Below, in pieces: positions 40,735 to 49,568 of a DNA stretch of 64,000 nt (the stretch's first letter is position 1; each line of letters starts with the position of its first letter). The position numbers were made by a program, and so were the translations under genes. Source of the DNA: Alteromonadaceae bacterium (GTDB lineage Bacteria; Pseudomonadota; Gammaproteobacteria; Enterobacterales; Alteromonadaceae); contig JAESPQ010000052.1 of assembly GCA_016765535.1 (NCBI GenBank), positions 26,110 through 90,109 of the forward strand, written 5' to 3'. The notes beneath the pieces are model-generated. The model was not told the DNA's origin. It saw only the letters and a program-made list of their open reading frames with translations, and made no database searches.

Positions 40735-41153
40735 GTGATGATGAAATGAAAATTAATAATCAAAAAGCGCAAATAACTTCAATAGATCATCTCAATAAAA
40801 GTTTTGAAGTCAAAAAGTTCGAATTTCAATTAGATTTTACATTAACTTTAAATAGTGAGAATGATGCTGATGTACTGCCGATGCCAAGTGGAAAACTTGG
40901 AAATTATCTAGAGGTTGGCGATCTTATTGAATTCAAAATGAAACAACAAAGTTATGAAATGTTTAATTTGAGTTGTGAATTTTTAAGGCTTTCGAAATTT
41001 AAACGCGATCTGATTTCAGTATTAAGACGATTAGATAATGATAATCATCCTTTGAAACGATGTGTTTTGTTGAATGAAAAAGGTTTTGTTTTGCTTTCAG
41101 CTAAAAAGAACGCTGATAAAGTCCGTTTGATAACTGAAACTACACGAAATTAA
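40731..41153 (+). CDS. Hypothetical protein
   Basis: 140 aa; overlaps upstream gene by 4 nt. ATG at 40746 (MKINNQKAQ) also possible. Confidence 0.6.
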   Translation: MSDDEMKINNQKAQITSIDHLNKSFEVKKFEFQLDFTLTLNSENDADVLPMPSGKLGNYLEVGDLIEFKMKQQSYEMFNLSCEFLRLSKFKRDLISVLRRLDNDNHPLKRCVLLNEKGFVLLSAKKNADKVRLITETTRN

Positions 41154-41164
41154 TTGGAATAATC

Positions 41165-41769
41165 ATGAAAAACTTTGAAGACAAAGTAGTTAAAGTTATT
41201 TCTAAACTTGCATGTGATGCCTGTGGTGAACAAGCACACCAGAAGATTATGAATTTCATGAGTTTATTAGTATCAACCACAAGTGCGGCTACGGCTCAAT
41301 CCATGGTGACGGTAACCAATTCAACATCGATTTATGTCAGGAATGTTTTGCTGACATGTGTGGGAGTAGTTTAACCATTAGCATGCAAGATGATGTTAAT
41401 CCTATGTTTGTTAATATTTTAGAGAACCCAATCGACACTAATACAGATGCAATAGTTAGAAAAAGGATTCCTGAAAATAATAAGTCAAAGTTTAAACATA
41501 ATAGTGATTCACGAATTGATGTAAAAGATGTTTTGTTAGCAAATAAAATAATAAATAAAGATGAGTTAGCTGTTGCGTTAAAACGTCTCGACAAACTTTG
41601 GGATGCTGAGCATCTTTCATCAGTCAGAAGTGAGCTTTATCAGCTAGTTGACTTGATTTTTTCTTTCGAAGGCAAAAGTTGGGATTCATATATTAACGAA
41701 GTAGATGTTGCATCTGGTGACTTCATGGTGGAGCGTGAAGATATTATTGAACAAGAAGGTGAAGCGTAA
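41165..41769 (+). pseudogene. Frameshifted Cys-containing (zinc-ribbon-like) protein gene
   Basis: Frame 1 reads MKNFEDKVVKVISKLACDACGEQAH; from ~41242 another frame continues EDYEFHEFISINHKCGYGSIHGDGNQFNIDLCQECFADMCGSSLTISMQDD... to 41769. Confidence 0.75.
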
Positions 41770-42326
41770 GCGATCAATTTAGGGCGTATTCCATCTCAGC
41801 CTAAACCCTCTAAAGTAATGCCATTATTTACTCATCGAGAAAAGCAATGGCAAATATCAATAGAACACCTGAGCAATTGCAACAAATCTTCAAGCAGCAT
41901 GCACAATAAGAATATTTGCAAGGTTCAAGGTCTTTTTAGCAACAAAACACTCATAAAATTTACCTTTGCTAAAGGCAGTTTAGAGCCTTGAGTTCAAATG
42001 GTGAATGCAACGCTATCCTTATTGCAATACAAACTCAAACATAATGCTCAGTCACAGATAGATAAGGAAATGACTTGTCATTGTAAAGCGAACCTTAGCA
42101 CTAACTTTTTTGTTATATATTTTCTAATGAACTTATTGTGTCGTGTTACGGTGAAGTCATAGTAATAGGCCGAAAACAACCTGATTTACACCTAATTTAT
42201 TGATATTACTGGTGGTAGTGATAAGCTCTGTTTTGGATATTACTGATAACTCTACATGATAGATTGTTATATGGATAATTACACCCAGCGACTACCGTAA
42301 CACTTTAATCTGATATTTAGGTAATT

Positions 42327-42761
42327 ATGAATAATTCTATAGCACGACAAATAGCTGGGCTTTTAAACGCTGAAAATCAACTTGTGGTTGGTTATACGGA
42401 AGAGAAGGTGCTATCTGCATCGGATAATTATGTTTATGAAGCAGTTGATGGTGTAATTAAAGCATTCATCGAGTGTAAAAAAGTACAGTGGTATCAATAC
42501 GAAGTATGCCACTTAACGGTAGCACCAGATTTTAGAGGGCAAGGGTTAGGTGAAGTCGTAATAAATAAAGCTTTATCTTATGCTGCATCTTTGGGTGCTA
42601 GGATTGTTCAATGTACTATTCGTGATGATAACGGAGCAAGTAAAGGACTTTTTGCTAAGTGTAGCTTTGCACAAACCTCTACCTTTTATTATCCAAATAG
42701 CGGTAATAATGTCGGTGTTTGGCAAAAGGTGGTTAGTGTAGCCACCTATCAAGCAAATTAA
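42327..42761 (+). CDS. GNAT family N-acetyltransferase
   Basis: CHLTVAPDFRGQGLGEVVINKALSYAASLGARIVQCTIRDDNGASKGLFAKCSF. Confidence 0.92.
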   Translation: MNNSIARQIAGLLNAENQLVVGYTEEKVLSASDNYVYEAVDGVIKAFIECKKVQWYQYEVCHLTVAPDFRGQGLGEVVINKALSYAASLGARIVQCTIRDDNGASKGLFAKCSFAQTSTFYYPNSGNNVGVWQKVVSVATYQAN

Positions 42762-42870
42762 TCAGGACTTAATGCAGCAGGCTGTTTCGCCTTGCTCAAG
42801 TTTAACCTATGATATTTAGCCCATCATTTGGGCGTTGTGAAGGAAAATCTAAATATGGAAATTTCTGCTA

Positions 42871-44133
42871 ATGGATAAAAAAGTAAAAGGTGCTTGGTTA
42901 ATTCACCATACTAATAAATTACAAAATATAACCAATCAAGGAAGCTATCAAAATACTTTTGTTGCAGGTAAAGCTGGGATTCTCTTGTCAGCAATTTCAG
43001 AAACAAATCAAAGTGTCCTTACAAATGAAAAGTTACATGTACTAGCTAATGCATCAAATATAAATACTGCTTTTGAACTTCCCAAGCTAATTGATGTTTT
43101 AAAAGATCAGGAATTGGTTGATGTAACTAACTCAGGTATTGGTGTTCTTGGTGTGACAACATCTTCCGCTCTCCAGCATACATCCAATATTTTCGAATCT
43201 CTTGAGCCAGAAAACTTAGAAGTTGCAGCTATTGAACTAGCTGAGATAGCTTCAATTAAGCCTGTTAGCAGTTCAGAGATATCAGAAAAATTATCTGATG
43301 AACATAAAATGGATAAAAATGAAGTAACCCAGTTATTTCATGATTCTGAAAATATAGGTTTTGTAGATGCCGAATATATTAGCAAAAATGAGAAGTTGCT
43401 ATTTAATGGTAACCTCTTTCGTCGTGATTCGGCAGTTAAAACGAAAGCAGTTTTAGATTCCCTTACTGTTGCAGAACAGGCTTCATTAACTGAGTTAACC
43501 CAACGATTGAAGAAAAATGCTTGTGTAGCATATTCTGATGCGCTTCGCATACTAGGAGATAATCTTTTTAAAAAAGTAAACTCCATCGGTTTTTTTGATA
43601 TAAATGTGGTTAGTAATAGTCAAGAAGAAGTTGGATTCTTAACGCTACCGTCAGCATTTTCAAAATATAGTAACTCTATGGTTGAAGATGCATTTGATTT
43701 GGCCAAGGCATTTGTCGCTTCATTAACTTATGGGATGACTAAAAGCACATATGCTCGTGGTCAAATTAGCATGATTGATCGACTATTAGCGGCCCTGATT
43801 GATGGTCGAGAAGTCGGCCCTGTAAGTGCGATTGGTCAAGATTACAAAATGCTTGAACTGAAAGGTGTAGTATCCATCAGGCACGGAGAAAAAGGTGGGC
43901 GAACCGGGCCATTAATGAGATTGTTAAAAAAGGAAGTTGGTGAACTTGCACTTCAAGCAATCAGGGAAGGAGATGTTAGTGAGCAATCTATTCAATCTTT
44001 ACCCGGTGCCGCTATCACTAAATTTAGAGGGCCAGAGGCTAATCGAGAGATAATTCGACGCGAACAAATACAAAAAAGTCCATTTGAAACCAATGATATG
44101 ATTAGTGCGTTAAGAACAGGAGGCCGATTCTAA
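42871..44133 (+). CDS. Hypothetical 420-aa protein, first gene of a two-gene operon
   Basis: Long ORF with good codon usage; helical, winged-helix-like segments; 1-nt overlap with next gene. Confidence 0.7.
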   Translation: MDKKVKGAWLIHHTNKLQNITNQGSYQNTFVAGKAGILLSAISETNQSVLTNEKLHVLANASNINTAFELPKLIDVLKDQELVDVTNSGIGVLGVTTSSALQHTSNIFESLEPENLEVAAIELAEIASIKPVSSSEISEKLSDEHKMDKNEVTQLFHDSENIGFVDAEYISKNEKLLFNGNLFRRDSAVKTKAVLDSLTVAEQASLTELTQRLKKNACVAYSDALRILGDNLFKKVNSIGFFDINVVSNSQEEVGFLTLPSAFSKYSNSMVEDAFDLAKAFVASLTYGMTKSTYARGQISMIDRLLAALIDGREVGPVSAIGQDYKMLELKGVVSIRHGEKGGRTGPLMRLLKKEVGELALQAIREGDVSEQSIQSLPGAAITKFRGPEANREIIRREQIQKSPFETNDMISALRTGGRF

Positions 44134-45182
44134 TGGTAAAAAAACTATCCAAGGGCTTTGAAATGGAAGAGCAACTTAGAAACTACTTTATTCAATCCGG
44201 CTATTTCGTTGTTCGTGGAGTACCGTTTGTATATGAAGGTTTTGATGTTACTGACATCGATTTATGGTTATATAGCCGAGAGTCCTCACTCACTAGAAAT
44301 ATAACGATTGTAGATATAAAAAATAAAAAAACACCTCAAACAATTGAGAGAATTTTTTGGGCAAAAGGATTGGCCAAAGCAGTTAGTGCCAATAATGTTA
44401 TCGTAGCTACGACTGATAGAAGAAAAGAAGTTAAGAAGTTTGGTTTAGATTTAGATGTATTAGTTTTAGATGGGGTATTTCTTTCAAAGCTAGCAAAATC
44501 TGAAGGTTTTTTAGCGCAAAGATTGTCTGATGAGGAATTCTTTGATGAGATTGATAGCTATTCTTTAGGTAAAATTGATGGGGATTGGAAAGGACAAATT
44601 GTTAAGTGCAAGAGTTTGTTAGCAAAAGAGATTGATTTTGATGCATGTAATCAGTGGCTTGATTCTTCTAGATTTTTTGCAGAGCAAATATTGACCAAAC
44701 CTAGTCAGCTTAATGTTGCCCTTAGGTGCTTTTACTATTCACTGATGTTATTTTCAATTGGCGTTGATTACATACTTAAAGAATTATCGTTTTTGGAGCC
44801 TGAAGAAAGAGTTAGCAAGCTTGTCGAAGGGTTCACTTATGGCGCTAAAGGCTTCGAGGGAATAACTAAAATGCTATCGCTTTCTTTGTCTTTAGTAGAA
44901 CAGTTTGCGCCAGAGGGAAAAGCACTTTCATCTCAAGTTCGCACAAAAGTCATGTCCGATTTTGAATCACTGCCAACCAATATTATTGGAGAATATTTTG
45001 CAAAAGCCGATGTTGGAAAAACTATTTTCACTTCAGCTAAAGAACTTGAAAGCTTGGCAATGAACCGTTCGTTTAGAAACCATTCAGATTCTTCTTTTGA
45101 GTTACGAGGTCTCATTGGTTGTCTTCTAGATTGCTGGGAAATTAATCGAAAGGAATTTAGAACGGCCATAGATGCCTCATAA
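44133..45182 (+). CDS. Hypothetical protein with PD-(D/E)XK nuclease-like N-terminus
   Basis: FVYEGFDVTDIDLWLYSR...ITIVDIKNKKTPQTIERIFWAKGLAKAVSANNVIVATTD resembles the D...(D/E)xK core. Confidence 0.65.
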   Translation: MVKKLSKGFEMEEQLRNYFIQSGYFVVRGVPFVYEGFDVTDIDLWLYSRESSLTRNITIVDIKNKKTPQTIERIFWAKGLAKAVSANNVIVATTDRRKEVKKFGLDLDVLVLDGVFLSKLAKSEGFLAQRLSDEEFFDEIDSYSLGKIDGDWKGQIVKCKSLLAKEIDFDACNQWLDSSRFFAEQILTKPSQLNVALRCFYYSLMLFSIGVDYILKELSFLEPEERVSKLVEGFTYGAKGFEGITKMLSLSLSLVEQFAPEGKALSSQVRTKVMSDFESLPTNIIGEYFAKADVGKTIFTSAKELESLAMNRSFRNHSDSSFELRGLIGCLLDCWEINRKEFRTAIDAS

Positions 45183-45373
45183 CAATTGACCTAAAAGGAG
45201 AAGTTACAGTTTTCTCGCGCTCCGAGCATTAGTGTTAATTTGCACCCAAAAGTGATCTACTTGATGTCATGTTTTGCATCGAAATTTGATCCTGTTTAAA
45301 GTGATTAATGACATTAGAATTAGCGTTTTCAAGCTCATCTAGTGGATCATATATTGGTGCAATTTAACATGTC

Positions 45374-45490
45374 TGTCCAAAATGTGGTTATGGGCTTGTA
45401 AAACTGCTTGCAAAAAATGGTCGAAATGCAGGTTCTGAATTTTTAGCTTGTAGTAATTTTCCGAAATGCCGCTTTGCTAAAAGTAAATAA
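45374..45490 (+). pseudogene. Fragment encoding a topoisomerase-type C4 zinc finger
   Basis: CPKCGYGLVKLLAKNGRNAGSEFLACSNFPKCRFAKSK*; in-frame stop (TAA) at 45365, just upstream. Confidence 0.75.
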
Positions 45491-45518
45491 CAAGTACAAC
45501 TCATCTTGCGCATTAAAC

Positions 45519-45560
45519 AACTGTCTAAGCAAACAGATTGAGTCTGTATTAAAGACAGTT
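45519..45560. repeat. Imperfect two-tier palindrome (hairpin)
   Basis: AACTGTCT-AAGCAA-ACAGA-TTGAG-TCTGT-ATTAA-AGACAGTT. Confidence 0.65.
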
Positions 45561-45624
45561 AATCACCAAAGCGGTCATTAAACAGATAACGAAAAAAATT
45601 TGAAGTTTTTTTTAATACCAACAC

Positions 45625-46374
45625 TTAACGGTATTCTCTCAATACCATCATTGTTTTAAAGGTAATAATTAAATCACTTTCTGAAATGTCACATTTTTGG
45701 CAAATATCATCTAAGTCAGAATTTTCGTTTGATGATGTACCTTTCAATAAATATTCTATTATTTCATGCTTTCCAGTTAAAATATCGGCTTTAGGTGCGG
45801 ATAGACAGTTAAATTCTTTATTGTTCTTAATATTACAATTATTCGCATAATATTTAGTCATACTTGCTGGCACATGGCCTAGGAGCTTTGACAAATTCGC
45901 ATAATCACTTCCACTAGAAAAACTTTCTTTAAAAGCTTGGACTGTATAAAACGCTCTCAACGAGTTGATAGAAATTGGTAAAGAAGTGCTATTACTTGCT
46001 GTTTTGAATGTTTTGGTCACAACTTGTCTCGATATGCTAGATGCAGGTTTGTTTTTTTGGTTCTTACTTTTTCTCGATTGAAATACAAAAACATCTTTAG
46101 GATATTTATCTTTTAACTTTCTAAGTGTCTCCATGCATTCATCATTTACAATAATGCTTATTTTATTATGAGTTGATGATCTCAATTTCTCAACAGTTAT
46201 TGAGCTAGATTTAAAGTCTACATCTGAAAATTTTAAATTCAATATTTCACTAGTTCTTAACCCTGTATTAATGATAATTGTAAAAAAATCTACCGTTTGT
46301 GAACTACCTGCTTCCATTAAAGCAGATTTAAAATTCTGAAAATCTTTAAACGTTAATTCTTTTTTATCTTTCAC
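45625..46374 (-). CDS. Tyrosine recombinase-like protein, catalytic domain only
   Basis: 249 aa; INTGLRTSEILNLKFSDVDF, INSLRAFYT, LLGHVPASMTKYYANN. Confidence 0.75.
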   Translation of the reverse strand: MKDKKELTFKDFQNFKSALMEAGSSQTVDFFTIIINTGLRTSEILNLKFSDVDFKSSSITVEKLRSSTHNKISIIVNDECMETLRKLKDKYPKDVFVFQSRKSKNQKNKPASSISRQVVTKTFKTASNSTSLPISINSLRAFYTVQAFKESFSSGSDYANLSKLLGHVPASMTKYYANNCNIKNNKEFNCLSAPKADILTGKHEIIEYLLKGTSSNENSDLDDICQKCDISESDLIITFKTMMVLREYR

Positions 46375-46560
46375 TATTATCTCCTAACACAAGAGTAACT
46401 TGTCAAAATGTATATCATGACAAGTTTAACTGGCATTAATATAAACACAAGATAAAATTGGTATTTATTTTTACATATTAAGCTATGAAAGTTAAATTTT
46501 GATGTTGTTAGGTATGTGGAGGGCAGTCAATTCTATTAAGATCTAAAGTCAGGTATAACA

Positions 46561-46720
46561 ACACTTCAAATATTAGAAATCACCTTTAATCTGGGTGTGA
46601 TGATCGAAAATCAGTCTAACTACACTTCAAGTATTATAAATCAGCTTTAATTCTGGTATAGCGATCAAAAATAAGGTAAATATCTGCCGAAAAATTATAA
46701 GTCAACTTAAAATATATTAC
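46561..46720. repeat. Degenerate ~61-bp direct repeats (two clear copies, one weaker)
   Basis: ACACTTCAAATATTAGAAATCACCTTTAATCTGGG (46561) / ACACTTCAAGTATTATAAATCAGCTTTAATTCTGG (46622). Confidence 0.65.
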
Positions 46721-47082
46721 TGGCAAAAAATAACAATGTGCCTAACATAAAACCGCAATGAATTATTACCCATAAATAGTGAATTTATATTTATTGTACT
46801 TATGTGTATAATCTTAAAGGAATTGGTAATTACATTGTTTTTCAATCAGTTATAAGTCTTGGTTTGTTTGCGTTAGCACTATAAATCACTTTTATTTATT
46901 TCTATATTTTACATCAACTTATAAGCAATCACAGTTTAAGCTCACTGACATCGTTATATTAAACACGATACCGCTCTTTTACTGGGTCGCTATGTTAATT
47001 TTATTGCTTTCAAATTTATTTTATTGATAATAGCAAAAATAGAGTGATGAATACTTATTCACAGCCATGATCAGCCTATTTA

Positions 47083-47505
47083 TCAAATAGGAGAGTTTTT
47101 CATATTTATTACTTTTCCAGATTCATACTTTTCGACTAACTTTTCAAGCTCACGAATTCTTGCAACTAACTTTAAATTATCTTGCATCAAGGTATAAAGT
47201 AGAGATTCTGCCTTATCCTTATCATCTGTAGCTTTTTTTACTTTTTTCTGTGTCCGCTGTAGCTCTGTTGCTGCTGATGTACTACTAAGTGCATGTTCTC
47301 TTTTATAGTCATTAATTTCACCAACCAAACGGCTTTGCCATAGCCTAGTTTTTTTTAAATAACCTTTATCAAAGCCTGCTTCAACACTAACTGTTGAACA
47401 CGAAATCTCCGATTTTTCAATAACCTTTATTAAACCATTGCCAACTTTAAGCCTTTCAAATGCATTTATACACTTTTCTAAACCATCACCTTGTTGATTG
47501 TTCAT
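47083..47505 (-). CDS. Small protein at the end of the recombinase operon (Tn554 TnpC-like / GMT small-component candidate)
   Basis: 140 aa; N-terminal HTH-like then coiled coil; 4-nt overlap with upstream recombinase. Confidence 0.6.
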   Translation of the reverse strand: MNNQQGDGLEKCINAFERLKVGNGLIKVIEKSEISCSTVSVEAGFDKGYLKKTRLWQSRLVGEINDYKREHALSSTSAATELQRTQKKVKKATDDKDKAESLLYTLMQDNLKLVARIRELEKLVEKYESGKVINMKNSPI

Positions 47506-49568
47506 GCTGGTTCCTCATCTTTGCTTTTCATTGAGTATTTTTTATATTTAACTAACGCATCGTAGTCAATTATTGTTATTTGATACTCTGCTGAATCTTT
47601 TGCATATTCTGCTAGCTCCTCTTTTATTCGATCAATTGCTTTATCAACTTTATTCGGGTTAATAATTCCTCCTTTACAACCTAAACACGATGTAAAATCC
47701 CCTAGCATTTCATCTTCGCATGCACCAACTTTTATACACCCTCCCAACAGTGTATCCCGATATGAAAGCTCTCCTTTTGCAACACGCTTTTCTGTTTCTT
47801 TTCGCACTTCTTGTATTAATATTTCATTATCTTTAAGCTGCTCTTTTTGACGTTCGATATACCTACCAGTTTTGCCATAAATATGATTATCAGCCCCTAG
47901 GACATCTATTAATATTTGATTTGCAACATTACCAGGAATGCCAAGCTGGTACTCAAAAATCATATGATCATCCGGTAATATATATTCACCTTTTTCCTTG
48001 TCAAAATATCCAAAGATCGTTTTTATTTGTTCAAAATTACGTCGATAATATCTCGCCATTTCAAGACTTAAATGCTTAAATTGTGCTTTTAATGTTGGTA
48101 GCGATACAAAACCACTATTACTTGCGTAAAAAGCTAAAGAACGACGAAACTGATGTGAAGCCAAAGGCCACGAATTACCAACTTGAAACTTTTTATCTGA
48201 AAGGAAATCACGATCTTCATCACTAGCACGTAAATCAATTAAATCTATACCCGTAATAGTTAATAAGCTTAACCAGTGAGGTGAATGTTTACTTGTATTA
48301 AAGTTGGTTACCTCAGGTTTACCATCCATTAAAGTACGCAGCTCAGAAGTGCTGACGAGTAGGGGTATAGTTTCATAGGCAACATTATAAAACCCTGCCA
48401 TTCCTCTCGCTATGCGTTGTAATATTTTAATTGCTTTCAGAACACACTTTGGGGCATACCAAGAGGCACTTTCCTTATACCCTGTAAATTTTGTTGTCGT
48501 TGAAAGTAATTCAACTGCTAGAGCTTCATCAACAATTTTGCCCTTTTCATCTACCGTTGCTTCGGTGATAGTCTCTGTATACACGCATTCGTATGGAAGT
48601 CGATTAACCTCCTGATGTCTCATCCCGGTATATAAATGAATAACCTGCTTGGCAATGAATTGAATTTTACTCAAAGCTAAAGTGAGGTTGTTTTTTTTGG
48701 TAACTTTATAATTGTCCTTTAATAATTTAGACAATCCATGGCTCACAATTGCCTGAGACATAGTTTCTCGGTAATACTTTCTTCCCCCAACAGCCAATCC
48801 TTTTTGCCGACCATGCGACACGCCATAATATCGGTCCTTAAACTTGGGAAGCATTTCCTCAAGTCCATCAGAATTCTCATAGATGAAATCTATATCGTTT
48901 TCCAAATTATTCATGAGCGACATATAAATTCTTTGAGGAATAATAACCGTTTGTTGTGAGTCAGTTTCGTTTAAATCAACATCTTCCCTGTTTACCACAG
49001 TAAAACCTATAATTTTTTCGCCCAGAAAATTAAAGTCGTTAATAATGGCAGACATACGTTTATTAAAAGTTATGCCTTTTTTATTTCTTACAAAAGCAGC
49101 TAAGAATGGTTTATTTGTGAAAAGGTGTTTTAACGTTAAATTACCATGGGTTGTCAATTCTAAATCTAGACAAAAACGTGCTGCTTGGCGCAATACTGTA
49201 AAATAACTAAACATTACACTCGAACTACGTGTGCCCGTATATCCAGATTCACAAAAATACATCATGCAAAATAAAAGATATTTGAGTTCTATTATTATTG
49301 CTCTTTCAGCAGCAGGGTTCTTTCCTAAAAGTAATTTTGAAAAATGCCACTTTGTTAATTTCGTGGCAGATAATCGATAAGGGTTATAATCCCAAGTATC
49401 TTCTTTAAAAATAGCAGTAGACATCCCCTCTAAATCTCTACAAAGCACAAAATCATCCGGAACTTCTATTTTATTTCCTTCAGAGTAATTAAATACATCA
49501 GGTATCGTTCCATATTCAACCAAGTCTTCATCAAAAGAATGATTATATGCTTTTATCTCTTCATTCAT
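47502..49568 (-). CDS. Large tyrosine recombinase-like protein, third of trio
   Basis: HLYTGMRHQEVNRLP, ASHQFRRSLAFYAS, FKHLSLEMARYYRRN. Start at 49568 gives an ATGA overlap; track start is 49613. Confidence 0.85.
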   Translation of the reverse strand: MNEEIKAYNHSFDEDLVEYGTIPDVFNYSEGNKIEVPDDFVLCRDLEGMSTAIFKEDTWDYNPYRLSATKLTKWHFSKLLLGKNPAAERAIIIELKYLLFCMMYFCESGYTGTRSSSVMFSYFTVLRQAARFCLDLELTTHGNLTLKHLFTNKPFLAAFVRNKKGITFNKRMSAIINDFNFLGEKIIGFTVVNREDVDLNETDSQQTVIIPQRIYMSLMNNLENDIDFIYENSDGLEEMLPKFKDRYYGVSHGRQKGLAVGGRKYYRETMSQAIVSHGLSKLLKDNYKVTKKNNLTLALSKIQFIAKQVIHLYTGMRHQEVNRLPYECVYTETITEATVDEKGKIVDEALAVELLSTTTKFTGYKESASWYAPKCVLKAIKILQRIARGMAGFYNVAYETIPLLVSTSELRTLMDGKPEVTNFNTSKHSPHWLSLLTITGIDLIDLRASDEDRDFLSDKKFQVGNSWPLASHQFRRSLAFYASNSGFVSLPTLKAQFKHLSLEMARYYRRNFEQIKTIFGYFDKEKGEYILPDDHMIFEYQLGIPGNVANQILIDVLGADNHIYGKTGRYIERQKEQLKDNEILIQEVRKETEKRVAKGELSYRDTLLGGCIKVGACEDEMLGDFTSCLGCKGGIINPNKVDKAIDRIKEELAEYAKDSAEYQITIIDYDALVKYKKYSMKSKDEEPA

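Noticed and set aside
41990-42030. Possible IS30-type terminal repeat (GAGTTCAAATGGTGAATGCAAC)
   Set aside because: Only a loose resemblance from memory; no transposase remnant or paired end found.
45519-45560. Palindrome as an integron attC site
   Set aside because: The outer sequences do not match RYYYAAC/GTTRRRY, and there is no IntI or cassette array.
46400-47080. CRISPR array in the repetitive non-coding stretch
   Set aside because: Repeats are degenerate, about 61 bp apart and not separated by distinct spacers; no cas genes.
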